A stretch of DNA of 47,866 nucleotides from Kribbella albertanoniae (GCF_004348455.1 NZ_SMKA01000032.1:1-47866); one strand, 5' to 3'; positions 24,428-32,465 are shown, numbered from the stretch's first letter. Notes: generated from the sequence alone by a model not told the origin. Numbers and translations are program-made.

Positions 24428-25225
24428 ATGAGCACCGTGAAGTCCGCCGACGGCACCGTCATCAGCTACGACGTGTACGGCGAGGGTCAGCCGCTGATTA
24501 TCGTCGACGGCGCCACCGCCCACAGCGCGGTGAACCCACTGAACGCAGAGACCGCCAAGCTGCTGAGCGACCAGTTCCGCACCTACGTCTACGACCGCCG
24601 CGGCCGCGGGCAGAGCGGCGACACCGCGCCGTACGCGATCCAGCGCGAGATCGAGGACATCGCCGCCCTGATCGAGGACGCCGGTCAGCCCGCGATCGTC
24701 TTCGGCTGGTCGTCCGGCTCACTCCTGGCCCTCGACGCCGCCGAAGCCGGCCTCCCGATCAGCAGGGTCGTCGCCTTCGAGCCCCCGGTCGTCGTCGACG
24801 ACTGCCGCCCGCCCCTGCCCAGCGACTACGTCGAGCAGCTCGAAGCCCACATCGCGGCCGGCCACCCTGACCTGGCCGCCGAGGTCTTCATGACCGCTGC
24901 CGTCGGTCTCACGCCTGAGATGGTCGCGGGCATGCGCCAGTCGCCGTACTTCCAGCCGGTCGTCGATGTCGCCCACACCATCTCGTACGACGGCCGCATC
25001 ATGGGTACGACCATGTCCGGCAACCCGCTGCCCGCCGACCGCTGGACGACCATCGAGGTCCCCGTCCACGTCCTGTACGGCGACCAGACCTGGCCCACGC
25101 TCGTCCCCGGCGCCAAGGCAGTCGCCGCCCACATCCCCACGGCCACCCTCAAAGCCGTTCCCGGCGCCGACCACGGCACCACTGCCGACGTACTGGCTGA
25201 GAACCTGCGCGAATTCGCTGGATGA
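24428..25225 (+). CDS. alpha/beta hydrolase
   Basis: 265 residues. The fold is clear: YDRRGRGQSG after strand 3-4, nucleophile elbow GWSSGS (Ser at about 98), VLYGDQTW for the acid, and GADHGTT for the catalytic His. It is small and lacks a signal peptide, so it is cytoplasmic. The substrate is unknown; such proteins under TetR control are often involved in ester or lactone detoxification. ATG at 24428, RBS TGAGGAGA about 7 bases upstream. Confidence 0.85.
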   Translation: MSTVKSADGTVISYDVYGEGQPLIIVDGATAHSAVNPLNAETAKLLSDQFRTYVYDRRGRGQSGDTAPYAIQREIEDIAALIEDAGQPAIVFGWSSGSLLALDAAEAGLPISRVVAFEPPVVVDDCRPPLPSDYVEQLEAHIAAGHPDLAAEVFMTAAVGLTPEMVAGMRQSPYFQPVVDVAHTISYDGRIMGTTMSGNPLPADRWTTIEVPVHVLYGDQTWPTLVPGAKAVAAHIPTATLKAVPGADHGTTADVLAENLREFAG

Positions 25226-25265
25226 ACCCCTCCCGAATGAGCTGGGGTTTTGAGACGCTTTGGGG

Positions 25266-25817
25266 GTGGACAGGGACGGGTTCTGGAAAGCAGTGGAGGG
25301 TGCGCGCGAAACGGTGGACGACACCGTCGCGGATCCGGACGGGGTTGCGGACGCGCTGACGCGGGAGCTGGGTGGGCTGACGGCCGAGGAGATCGCGGAG
25401 TTCGGGATCGAGCTCGCGCGGCTGCAGGTCGAGTCGTACCGGTGGGACCTGTGGGCGGCGGCGTACCTGATCAACGGCGGCGCTTCGGAGGACGGGTTCG
25501 ACTCGTTCCGGGGCTGGCTGGTCGCGCAGGGGCGGGAGATCTGGGAGGCCGCGCTGGTCGACCCTGATTCGCTCGCCGATGTGGTCGACGAGGACCGGCC
25601 GGACGGGTTCGAGGGGTTCGACGGCGAAGGCATGCTGCATGTCGGGAGTCACGCGTACAAGAACGTGACCGGGGACGAGGCGGCGTACTGGAAGGCGGTC
25701 GAGGCCGAGGCACCGGATACGCCGGACCTTCCGCTGGGCCAGGAGATCGACTTCGACAACGAAGACGATCTCCACGACCACCTGCCGCGACTCGCGGTCC
25801 TGTACCTCGAGGGTTAG
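25266..25817 (+). CDS. DUF4240 family protein
   Basis: 183 residues of a family of unknown function. DUF4240 features seen: N-terminal D-x-x-x-FWKAVEGAR, the Leu/Glu-rich helix ELGGLTAEEIAEFG, the aromatic segment YRWDLWAAAYLINGGASEDGFDSFRGWLV, and the SHAYKNVTGD tail. A GTG at 25266 gives the expected MDRDGFW start; the TTG at 25260 is the alternative. It ends 4 bases inside the convergent RidA gene. No operon partner is evident. Confidence 0.8.
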   Translation: MDRDGFWKAVEGARETVDDTVADPDGVADALTRELGGLTAEEIAEFGIELARLQVESYRWDLWAAAYLINGGASEDGFDSFRGWLVAQGREIWEAALVDPDSLADVVDEDRPDGFEGFDGEGMLHVGSHAYKNVTGDEAAYWKAVEAEAPDTPDLPLGQEIDFDNEDDLHDHLPRLAVLYLEG

Positions 25818-26203
25818 GCGACTGCGACGACGTCGATCTCGAGGAGCCATTCCTCGGCGTAGATGTCGCAGATGATGATGGTCAGCGCCGGCGCGTGGCC
25901 ATCAAGGATCTCGAGGCGGATGTCGGTGTTGGCGGCGCGGTACTGCCGATCCGCCAGGTACGTGTTCACCTTGACGATGTTCTGCACACCCATGCCGGCT
26001 TCGCTGAGGACGGCGAGCACGTTGCGCCAGACCATCCGGCACTGGTCCTCGAACGATTCCGGAACGCGCCCGTTCTCGTCTCCCCACGGGACCTGACCGC
26101 TGACGTAGACCGTCCGCTCGCCGCCGGTCACCAGGATTCCGTTCGTGTACTGCCCGATCCGCTGCGGCAGTATCTGCGGATCCAGCTGCGTGATCTCGAC
26201 CAT
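25814..26203 (-). CDS. RidA/YjgF-family protein
   Basis: 129 residues. RidA-like proteins hydrolyse reactive enamine/imine intermediates. Family features: GVLVTGG-like strand (GILVTGGERTVYVSGQVPWGD), DQCRMVWRNVLAVLSEAGMGVQNIVKVNTYL and the C-terminal acidic/hydrophobic strand. The classical catalytic Arg of RidA near the C-terminus (a conserved Arg before P or E) is not evident, so it may be a divergent subfamily (Rid4-7-like) with another activity. RBS GAGGAG before the ATG at 26203. Confidence 0.8.
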   Translation of the reverse strand: MVEITQLDPQILPQRIGQYTNGILVTGGERTVYVSGQVPWGDENGRVPESFEDQCRMVWRNVLAVLSEAGMGVQNIVKVNTYLADRQYRAANTDIRLEILDGHAPALTIIICDIYAEEWLLEIDVVAVA

Positions 26204-26253
26204 CTAGCCACTCCTCACTAACCGGTTTCTCTCGTTCTACCAGTTACCGAGGG

Positions 26254-26931
26254 TCAGCCGGGTTCGCCTCCGAGGCGTTCGATGGCGGTGCGGAGGCGGC
26301 GGCGCCAGGCTGGTTGGCCGGCCTCTTCGTCGGCTGCGGCCAGGCTGACCAGGTGCTGCGCCATCTCGAAGCCCTCGGCGACCTGTGAGTCCAGGTCGGT
26401 CACGGCGGGCTGTGGTTCGTACTCCGGCTCGTCATGGTCGAAGCTGATCGGCCGGCTGGCCCAGCCGAACCCGTCCGGCACCAGCAACTCCGGAGTGAGC
26501 ACCTCGTGGCTGAGCGACGACAGCTCCTTGTCACCGTTGCCGATGCTGAAGATCGTCGTACCACGACGCCGTACGTCGCTGATGCGCTCCAGCAGGGTGG
26601 CAGCGGGGTGCTCCTCGGCGACCACCAGCAGGGACTCGCCACGACCTGCGTCGCGCAGGCGGTCCAGTCCGATCGCTAGGTGCGGCGGTGCGTCCGGTGG
26701 CGGCGCCCAGCGCACCAGGGACGGCCGGATGTTCTCTACGCCGGCCCGGTGCAGTTCGTCGTCCAGGTGCGCGGTTAGGTGCCACGGCTCCTCGTCGACC
26801 GGGCCGAACAGCATCAGCCCGCCGGTGCGCGTCGTGTAGCGCCGCAGTGAGTGGCCGAAGGCCCGAGTCTGTGTGCCCAGCTCGGTCCCGGTCAGCATCT
26901 CCCGCAGGAGCGACGCCCTCGTCAGGTCCAC
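26254..26931 (-). CDS. hypothetical protein
   Basis: 225 residues that I do not recognise. Two halves: an Arg/Leu-rich N-terminal part (about 1-100) and a middle segment with a Rossmann-like beta strand and loop, ESLLVVAEEHPAATLLERI ... TTIFSIGNGDKELSSL, which somewhat resembles the sugar-phosphate-binding region of SIS domains. The match is too weak to assign. No signal peptide and no membrane segment. GTG start at 26931. It has no tight neighbour on its strand. Confidence 0.55.
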   Translation of the reverse strand: MDLTRASLLREMLTGTELGTQTRAFGHSLRRYTTRTGGLMLFGPVDEEPWHLTAHLDDELHRAGVENIRPSLVRWAPPPDAPPHLAIGLDRLRDAGRGESLLVVAEEHPAATLLERISDVRRRGTTIFSIGNGDKELSSLSHEVLTPELLVPDGFGWASRPISFDHDEPEYEPQPAVTDLDSQVAEGFEMAQHLVSLAAADEEAGQPAWRRRLRTAIERLGGEPG

Positions 26932-26969
26932 AGCTCCAACTTGATCACACCTGAGGGGCTACCGCGACT

Positions 26970-28202
26970 TCAGCTGAGGCGGTCCGCCTTGGATTGCAGG
27001 TAGTCCCGCTCCGGCACACTCGTCGTACGGCGGGCTGCCAGCAGGTAGCTCTCCCGTGCAGCCGCCGCATCACCGGCCATCTCGAGCAGGTGTGCACGGA
27101 CGGCCTCCAACCGGTGGTGCTCGGTCACGCGGCCGTCGGACTCCAACGGCTCGAGTACGGCGAGACCCTCCTTCGGGCCGACCGCCATACCGACTGCCAC
27201 TGCGTGGTTGAGCTTCACCATCGGGTTGTCGACGAGCTGCTCGAGTACGTCGTACAGAGCGACGATCTGCCGCCAGTCCGTGTCCTCGGCGCGCTCGGCG
27301 GTGTCGTGGACCGCAGCGATCGCCGCCTGCACCTGGTAGGGCCCGATCCGCGTGTGAGTGAGCGCATCGGAGACCAGCGCCTCACCCTCGACGATCGCCT
27401 CCTTGTTCCACAGCGACCGGTCCTGCTCGCCCAGCGGAACCAGTGCGCCTTCGCTGGTCGTCCGAGCTGCTCGCCGTGCATCGGTGAGCAGCATCAGCGC
27501 CAGCAACCCGGCCACCTCACCGTCATCCGGCAGCAGCCTCCGCACCGCACGCACCAGCCGGATCGCCTCACTAGTCAGCTCGGCACTGTGCAACGCCGTA
27601 CCGGATGAGGCCGTGTAGCCCTCGTTGAAGATCAGGTAGAGGACATGCAGTACGGCGCTCATCCGCTCGGACCGCTCTGCCTCGGGCGGCAGCTCGAACG
27701 TGCTACCCGCCTGCTTGATGCCACGCTTCGCCCGGCTGATCCGTTGCGCCATGGTCGATTCCGGCACCAGAAACGCCGCAGCGATCTGTGCGGTGGTCAG
27801 ACCGCCGACAGCGCGCAGCGTGAGCGCGATCTGCGAGGCCGGCGAGAGTGCGGGGTGGCAGCACAGGAACAACAACGTCAGAGTGTCGTCCTGTCCGCCC
27901 AGATCGTCGATTTCGGGGCCTGAGGCAACGAACTCCTCGGGTGTTGCCAGCTGTGCGGCGTTCTCCTCGCGCCTGCGCCGGGCCGACTCGCTGCGCAGCA
28001 GGTCCATCAGCCGACGCGAACCGACCCGGATCAGCCACCCACGCGGGTTGTCGGGCACTCCTTGGTCCGGCCACTGCTGTGCAGCAGCCAACAGCGCTTC
28101 CTGCACAGCCTCCTCGGCCAGGTCGAAGTGACCGTAGTGCCGCACCAGAGCACTCAGCACCTGTGGCGTCTGCTCACGCAGGAGCAGCTCGAAGTCCTTC
28201 AC
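26970..28202 (-). CDS. ECF42-type RNA polymerase sigma factor with TPR-like extension
   Basis: 410 residues. The sigma2 (about 10-75: HYGHFDLAEEAVQEALLAAAQQWP) and sigma4 (about 105-165) domains are followed by a DUF6596-type and TPR-like C-terminal extension of about 240 residues, which marks group ECF42. This extension replaces an anti-sigma factor. ECF42 genes are typically next to a DGPF/YCII protein gene, and that holds here: the GTG start at 28202 overlaps the stop of 28199-28561 by 4 bases (GTGA), so the pair is translationally coupled. Confidence 0.92.
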   Translation of the reverse strand: MKDFELLLREQTPQVLSALVRHYGHFDLAEEAVQEALLAAAQQWPDQGVPDNPRGWLIRVGSRRLMDLLRSESARRRREENAAQLATPEEFVASGPEIDDLGGQDDTLTLLFLCCHPALSPASQIALTLRAVGGLTTAQIAAAFLVPESTMAQRISRAKRGIKQAGSTFELPPEAERSERMSAVLHVLYLIFNEGYTASSGTALHSAELTSEAIRLVRAVRRLLPDDGEVAGLLALMLLTDARRAARTTSEGALVPLGEQDRSLWNKEAIVEGEALVSDALTHTRIGPYQVQAAIAAVHDTAERAEDTDWRQIVALYDVLEQLVDNPMVKLNHAVAVGMAVGPKEGLAVLEPLESDGRVTEHHRLEAVRAHLLEMAGDAAAARESYLLAARRTTSVPERDYLQSKADRLS

Positions 28203-28561
28203 ATCTCCAGCCCGGACGTCTCCATCACAGGGCGCACCTCCACTGCGAGGTACTCCGCGTCCGGCATCCGCGCGGCGTAGCCGATCGCCTGGTCGATGTC
28301 CTCACACTCGACCACATAGAACCCGGCCAAGTGCTCTTTCGCCTCGGCGTAGGGTCCGTCTGTCGTCGTAGTGGCGTCGTCGCGCACCGAAACCGTTCGG
28401 CTGGTGATGGGGTCGGCCAAACCGGCCGCACTGACCAGTAGGCCCTGTTCACGCAGCTCTTGCGTCAGCTCGTTGTGCGCACGCGACAGTCCGTCGCGTT
28501 GCTCGGCAGACAGCCCGGCCCAGCTCTCAGGGCTGCTGTAGATCATCAGCATGTACTTCAC
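28199..28561 (-). CDS. DGPF/YCII-domain protein
   Basis: 120 residues. YCII-related ferredoxin-like fold: MKYMLMIYSS..., then the signature TDGPYAEAKEHLAGFYVVE, which is the DGP[FY] motif, and the final DAEYLAVEVRPVME strand. GTG at 28561 was chosen because AGAGG lies at a good distance; an ATG at 28570 starts right after the RBS-like GAGG and is less likely. It is the typical target partner of the ECF42 sigma gene downstream. Its enzymatic role is unknown. Confidence 0.88.
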   Translation of the reverse strand: MKYMLMIYSSPESWAGLSAEQRDGLSRAHNELTQELREQGLLVSAAGLADPITSRTVSVRDDATTTTDGPYAEAKEHLAGFYVVECEDIDQAIGYAARMPDAEYLAVEVRPVMETSGLEM

Positions 28562-28721
28562 AGGCACCATCCTCTAACTCGTTCCGAGCCTCTCACCAGG
28601 TACGTCGGGACTGTGGCAGCGACTTCGACAAAACGATCGTTGGAGGTTGCCGTTCGATCCGGTGGGCACTGGAGGAGCGGCCGCCGTTCATTCCGCCGGG
28701 CGGCTCTCGTAAGGAGGCTCC

Positions 28722-28877
28722 ATGCTCATCCTCGGACTGATTCTGTTGTTGCTCGGGTTCTTGCTGAAGATCTCGATCCTGTGGACGATCGGCATCATCC
28801 TGCTCGTGGTCGGAGCGGTGTTGTTCCTGCTCGGGTCGACCGGCCGGGCCGTCGGCGGACGCCGACACTGGTACTAA
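28722..28877 (+). CDS. small membrane protein, DUF6131-like
   Basis: 51 residues, too short for routine calls but well supported. RBS AAGGAGG lies 5 bases upstream of the ATG. The protein is two hydrophobic helices (about 2-15 and 19-38) separated by a lysine and a short polar turn, ending RAVGGRRHWY. This layout (MLILG... L...L, GLL-x-W-x-x-G, R-x-H-W-Y end) is shared by a family of actinobacterial small membrane proteins. Function unknown. A terminator follows 18 bases after the stop. Confidence 0.85.
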   Translation: MLILGLILLLLGFLLKISILWTIGIILLVVGAVLFLLGSTGRAVGGRRHWY

Positions 28878-28895
28878 GCCGCAGCAGAACGCCCA

Positions 28896-28922
28896 CCCCG
28901 CGGGCCGATCCGGTCCGCGGGG
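28896..28922 (+). terminator. terminator after the small membrane protein
   Basis: CCCCGCGG (28896-28903) pairs with CCGCGGGG (28915-28922), loop of 11 bases, followed by GTTTCT. Good stem, short T stretch. Confidence 0.65.
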
Positions 28923-28966
28923 GTTTCTGTCTCCGCAAGGGTTTCTGTCTCCGCGAGGTTTCTGTC
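28921..28966. repeat. 18-base tandem repeat, 2.5 copies
   Basis: GGGTTTCTGTCTCCGCAA is followed by the same unit with one change, then a shortened third copy up to GGTTTCTGTC. It runs from the terminator stem up to the YCII-like gene start region. Origin is probably replication slippage. Confidence 0.75.
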
Positions 28967-28990
28967 GGAGGCGATGGTTACGGTGTCGCC

Positions 28991-29302
28991 ATGAAGTACG
29001 TCGTGACGATCTTCTCGTCCAACGCCCCCGCCGCTCTGGATGCAGTTCGGGCCGAGCTGACGGCCAGTGGTGAGCTGGTCAGCTCTGAAGGCCTCCTGCC
29101 GCCCACCGACGGCCGGATCGTTCAGATCCGCAACGGCGCTCAGATGGTCACGGCCGGGCCGATCGGCGAGAGCAAGGCGCAACTCGCCGGGTTCCTGTTG
29201 ATCGACGTACCGGACCAAGCCCGGGCTGAGGCAGTTGCTGCGCAGGTTTCGGCTGCGGTGGGTGATCGGGTCGAGCTGCGCGGGACGCTGATCTCAGCTT
29301 GA
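28991..29302 (+). CDS. YCII-related protein
   Basis: 103 residues with a ferredoxin-like YCII fold: MKYVVTIFSSNAPAAL, GPIGESKAQLAGFLLIDVPDQARAEA as the core motif (G-P-I-x-E-S-K replacing DGPF-AE-K), and a final V-E-L-R strand. It is a third short member of the DGPF/YCII superfamily in this window, apart from the ECF42-linked one. The ATG at 28991 starts the recognisable fold; longer in-frame sequence upstream is the tandem repeat and is not conserved. It overlaps the convergent enoyl-CoA hydratase gene by 9 bases. Confidence 0.7.
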   Translation: MKYVVTIFSSNAPAALDAVRAELTASGELVSSEGLLPPTDGRIVQIRNGAQMVTAGPIGESKAQLAGFLLIDVPDQARAEAVAAQVSAAVGDRVELRGTLISA

Positions 29303-30076
29303 GTGCCAGGGGAAGCGCGGCGAGCGCCGCTCCCCGAAGGCCGTGATGCCCTCCGCCAGCTCGCCACTCGCGATCGTCTCCTGGTAGCGCGCCAGCGCGG
29401 CCGCGTCCGCATCCGTCTCGGCCAGCAGCGCGTTCACGGTCTCCTTGGCCGACCGGATCGTCAGCTGCGACCGCGACACGAGCGTGGCCGCGAACTCGTC
29501 GACCTCCGACTCCAGATCGACCTCGCCGACCACGCGATCGACCAGGCCCTTGAGTTCGGCCTGCTCTGCGGTCAGCAGCTCACCGCTGAAGAGCAGGTAC
29601 TTCGTCGTCGCCGGACCGACCAGGTCGAGCAGGACCTTGATCGCCGCCGGCGGATACACGACCCCGATCCGAGCCGGAGTCACGCCGTACGTCGAACCGT
29701 GCGCAGCGAACCGGAAGTCGCAGTTCACCGCGATCTCCAACCCACCGCCGATGCAATGGCCGCGGACCATCGCGATCGTCGGTTTCGGGAACTCGCGCAA
29801 GGCCTGCTGGGCCCGCAGGTTGAAGGCCCGCAGCTCAGCCATCGGATCGGCCGGGTCGGCGCCGGAGATCAGCTCGCCGATATCCGCACCGGCGCAGAAG
29901 CTCGGACCGGCTCCGGTGACGACCAGCACCTTGACCTCGTCGTTCGCGGCCAGCTCGGCCAGCAGACCAGGCAGCGCCTCCCACATCGCCCGCGTCAGCG
30001 CGTTGCGCTTCGGCACCCGATCGATCACCAGCCGGGCCACCACGCCACTCTGGATCTGGAACCCGAGGTCATCCAT
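29294..30076 (-). CDS. enoyl-CoA hydratase/isomerase family protein
   Basis: 260 residues of the crotonase fold. The oxyanion-hole motif FCAGADIGEL (about 62-71), the second motif GHCIGGGLEIAVNCDFRFA with catalytic-site residues, and the C-terminal helices (FGERRSPRF) are all present. The crotonase Glu positions (GGGLEIA; later TYGVTP at about 136) suggest a hydratase/isomerase, but whether the acidic pair is complete is not certain. ATG at 30076 chosen over the TTG at 30088. Its pathway is not visible here. Confidence 0.85.
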   Translation of the reverse strand: MDDLGFQIQSGVVARLVIDRVPKRNALTRAMWEALPGLLAELAANDEVKVLVVTGAGPSFCAGADIGELISGADPADPMAELRAFNLRAQQALREFPKPTIAMVRGHCIGGGLEIAVNCDFRFAAHGSTYGVTPARIGVVYPPAAIKVLLDLVGPATTKYLLFSGELLTAEQAELKGLVDRVVGEVDLESEVDEFAATLVSRSQLTIRSAKETVNALLAETDADAAALARYQETIASGELAEGITAFGERRSPRFPWHSS

Positions 30077-30121
30077 GCCCGCAGTCAACCAGCGCAGGCC
30101 GTGGTCGCGCCGCCTCGTGGA

Positions 30122-30634
30122 TCACATCGCGCGCTTGAGCCGTGCCTTGGCGCGCGCCATCTTGATCAGGTACAGCGGGGTCGGCGGGATCCAGCCGAGC
30201 TGCTTGGCCTGGCCGATGTCGTCCCGGTTCGCCCAGTGGTCGACGACCTTGCCGTCCTTGATCCGCAACCAGTGCGACTGGCTCACCGCGAAGGTCTTGC
30301 CGGTCGGCGGGAACACCGAGTCCACCGCGCCACTCTCGTCGTACACGGCGAACGGCGCGACGTGCCGCCCGCTCATCGTCGAGTTGATCGCGACCAGATC
30401 CCCCTCGGTGACGACGTAGTGGATGTCGTAGGCAAGGTCCGCGAACGCGGTCCGCAGCCAGAGCGCGGTCGCGTAGTAGCCGGCCGGTCCGGGCTTGCGG
30501 CACTCCGGCGGCTCGGTGCTGTCCTCGTGGTTGACCGCCTCCGGGTGCACAAGCTCCTCGAAGTCGGCCGGCTCCCCGTCGGCCATGATCTTGATACAGC
30601 GAGCGGCGATGCCGATCGCTTCGGTGGTGTCCAT
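30122..30634 (-). CDS. SnoaL-like ester cyclase family protein
   Basis: 170 residues of the SnoaL/NTF2 fold. Typical segments: helix FEELVHPEAVNHED, RTAFADLAYDIHYVVTEGDLVAINSTMSGRH, the substrate-pocket TGKTFAVSQSHWLRIKDGKVVDHWANRDD. These proteins act as polyketide cyclases or hydroxylases or have no known activity. Divergent from the TetR gene at 30692 with an operator between, so probably repressed by it. RBS GGGGGAGAA upstream. Confidence 0.85.
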   Translation of the reverse strand: MDTTEAIGIAARCIKIMADGEPADFEELVHPEAVNHEDSTEPPECRKPGPAGYYATALWLRTAFADLAYDIHYVVTEGDLVAINSTMSGRHVAPFAVYDESGAVDSVFPPTGKTFAVSQSHWLRIKDGKVVDHWANRDDIGQAKQLGWIPPTPLYLIKMARAKARLKRAM

Positions 30635-30655
30635 CAGGTTCTCCCCCTAATTAGA

Positions 30656-30670
30656 TACAGTGTTACTGTA
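30656..30670. promoter_or_regulatory. TetR operator
   Basis: TACAGT-GTT-ACTGTA, perfect 6-base arms with a 3-base spacer, in an A/T-rich segment between the divergent SnoaL gene (30634) and the tetR gene (30692). It likely covers the -10/-35 region of both. Confidence 0.75.
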
Positions 30671-30691
30671 CTCAAAAGCATGGGACGGTGA

Positions 30692-31342
30692 ATGGCGGAA
30701 GTCAAGCGGCAGTACGACGCGTCCGGCCGGCGCGAGCAGGCGCGGCAGCGACGCCGTACCGTCGTGGCCGCGGCGCGCGAACTGTTCGAGTCCGACGGCT
30801 TCCAGGCGACCACGATCGCGGCCGTTGCTCGACAGGCAGGCGTCTCGGCGGAGAGCATCTACAAGGGGTTCGGCACCAAGGCCGCGCTGGCCAAGGCGGT
30901 CTTCGACCAGGTGATCGCCGGTGACGACGAACCAGTGCCGATCGCCCAGCGCTCGGAGGCCGAGACCATCCAGGCCGAGCCCGACGTACGGCGAAAGCTC
31001 CAGCTGTACGTCGACGGGATGGTCGAGCGGGCGGAGCGGTCCGCGCGAGTGCAGATCATGATCCGGGACGGCCGGCACAGCGACGAGACCCTGCGGGAGA
31101 CCTGGCAGACACTGCTCGACGAGCGACTGACCGGGATGACTCTCCTGGCCCGGCATCTGGTTGCCACCGGCGACCTGCGGCCTGGGCTCGAGGTCGAGGA
31201 AGTCGCCGACATTCTGTGGACCTATATCGCGGTCGAGCTCTACGAACTGCTGGTCGTGATCCGCGGATGGTCACCACGGAAGTACGGAGAGTTCATCACG
31301 GCAGGTCTCGTCGGGAGCCTGTTGCCGGAGCCAAGCGTTTGA
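30692..31342 (+). CDS. TetR-family transcriptional regulator
   Basis: 216 residues. HTH at about 20-65: AARELFESDGFQATTIAAVARQAGVSAESIYKGFGTKAALAKAVFD. C-terminal domain 95-210 of the TetR_C type seen in VPQ/ligand-binding actinobacterial regulators. It is divergent from the SnoaL-like gene with one perfect operator in between; target and ligand are inferred to be tied to that gene. ATG at 30692. Confidence 0.9.
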   Translation: MAEVKRQYDASGRREQARQRRRTVVAAARELFESDGFQATTIAAVARQAGVSAESIYKGFGTKAALAKAVFDQVIAGDDEPVPIAQRSEAETIQAEPDVRRKLQLYVDGMVERAERSARVQIMIRDGRHSDETLRETWQTLLDERLTGMTLLARHLVATGDLRPGLEVEEVADILWTYIAVELYELLVVIRGWSPRKYGEFITAGLVGSLLPEPSV

Positions 31343-31399
31343 TCTCGGATCGGTTACATCCGAATAGCGGGCAGATCACGCTCAACACCCCTTCGGCAT

Positions 31400-31436
31400 G
31401 TTCGCAATGCGTTAAAAACGCCGGTCGATTGCGAAC
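31400..31436. other. nested inverted repeat upstream of the SH3-domain gene
   Basis: Outer arms GTTCGCAAT (31400-31408) and ATTGCGAAC (31428-31436), both perfect, enclosing an inner GCGTT-AAA-AACGC hairpin (31409-31421) directly stacked on the left arm. It lies 70 bases before the start codon of the next gene. Could be an RNA hairpin or a protein-binding site. Confidence 0.5.
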
Positions 31437-31505
31437 CTTCGGCGGATCTGTGCTTGACTCCTCCGGTCGATAACGTTTTGGTCTCGGCAGATTGGGTTCA
31501 ACGTA

Positions 31506-32453
31506 ATGACTGCAGGACGGCATAGACAGGCGCGGCACCGTCAACCGCGCCCGAAGCTGATCGGCCCCGGCATCGTGAAGGTGGCGATTCCCGGAGCGGC
31601 AGTGGCCCTGGTGGCCACAGGTTCCGCCGCCGCTCTTCCTGGCCAGCACGACGTCAAGATGGACACCTCGATCGCCAGCTCGTCCCTGCAGCTGTCGCGC
31701 GACACGTCCACCAGCCGGGACGCACTGCGACCCCCGCTGAACCTGAACTCGGCGAAGCCCTCCGCGGCGCCGACGCCGAAGCACCTGAAGAAGCAGGCGC
31801 CGATCCCGAAGGCGACCGCGACCAAGACGCGCGCCGCGGCCGCGCTGCCGCCGAAGATCACCGGCTCGAAGTTCACCACCACGGATCTGAACGTGTGGAC
31901 CGTCCCGCTGACCGGCGTCCTGCTGGATGTCCTGAAGCGCGGTACCAAGGTCTCCGTGACCGGCAAGGTCGACGGCATCTGGGCCGAGATCGTCAGCAAC
32001 GGAAAGTCCCGCTGGGTGAAGGCGCAGTACCTGTCGGCCACCAAGCCGGTCGAGCAGGTCGCCGGCGGAGTCTCACAGGCCGCCTGCAAGTCGGGTTCGT
32101 CGGTCGAGTCCGGTCTCACGCAGGATGCGATCCGCGTCCACCGCGCGATCTGCAACCTCTTCCCGAGCATCACGTCGTACGGCGGTCTCCGCTCCGGTGA
32201 CAGTGGTTCCGAGCACTCGTCGGGGCGCGCGCTCGACATCATGGTCAGAGGTTCGCTGGGCCAAGAGGTCGCGGACTACCTGCGCGCGAACTACCGGAAG
32301 CTCGGCATCAGTGAGCTGATCTGGTCGCAGCGCATCTGGACGGTCCAGCGCAGCAGCGAAGGCTGGCGCTCGATGGAGGACCGTGGCGGCGACACGGCCA
32401 ACCACTACGACCACGTGCACGTGAGCGTCTACGGCAACTCCGGCACCGTCTGA
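31506..32453 (+). CDS. secreted SH3-domain protein with C-terminal ARB_07466-like domain
   Basis: 315 residues. An Arg-rich N-terminus with a hydrophobic segment (about 25-42) is a signal or anchor. A disordered linker follows, then a bacterial SH3-like domain (about 118-178: TTTDLNVWTVPLTGVLLDVLKRGTKVSVTG ... WVKAQYLS). The C-terminal domain (about 195-315) has the pattern RVHRAICNLFP, GSEHSSGRALDIMV, ISELIWSQRIW and NHYDHVHVSVYG. Its His-containing GSEHSSGRALDI and YDHVHV motifs resemble DD-peptidase-like sites, though zinc binding is not shown. It probably works at the cell wall. The terminator after it is strong. Confidence 0.8.
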   Translation: MTAGRHRQARHRQPRPKLIGPGIVKVAIPGAAVALVATGSAAALPGQHDVKMDTSIASSSLQLSRDTSTSRDALRPPLNLNSAKPSAAPTPKHLKKQAPIPKATATKTRAAAALPPKITGSKFTTTDLNVWTVPLTGVLLDVLKRGTKVSVTGKVDGIWAEIVSNGKSRWVKAQYLSATKPVEQVAGGVSQAACKSGSSVESGLTQDAIRVHRAICNLFPSITSYGGLRSGDSGSEHSSGRALDIMVRGSLGQEVADYLRANYRKLGISELIWSQRIWTVQRSSEGWRSMEDRGGDTANHYDHVHVSVYGNSGTV

Positions 32454-32465
32454 GTTCCACCCCGC

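Noticed and set aside
28593..28868. Minus-strand 91-codon frame around the small membrane protein
   Set aside because: Gln/Glu/Asp-rich, no RBS; it is the antisense of a well-formed membrane protein gene.
31454..31482. TTGACT as a -35 with a -10 17 bases further
   Set aside because: The -10 position reads TTTGGT, and TAACGT is only 11 bases away, so no acceptable spacing.
31343..31505. c-di-AMP (ydaO) riboswitch before the SH3-domain protein
   Set aside because: The conserved GGG-rich and GGGTGAATCC-like elements are absent; only the nested hairpin is present.
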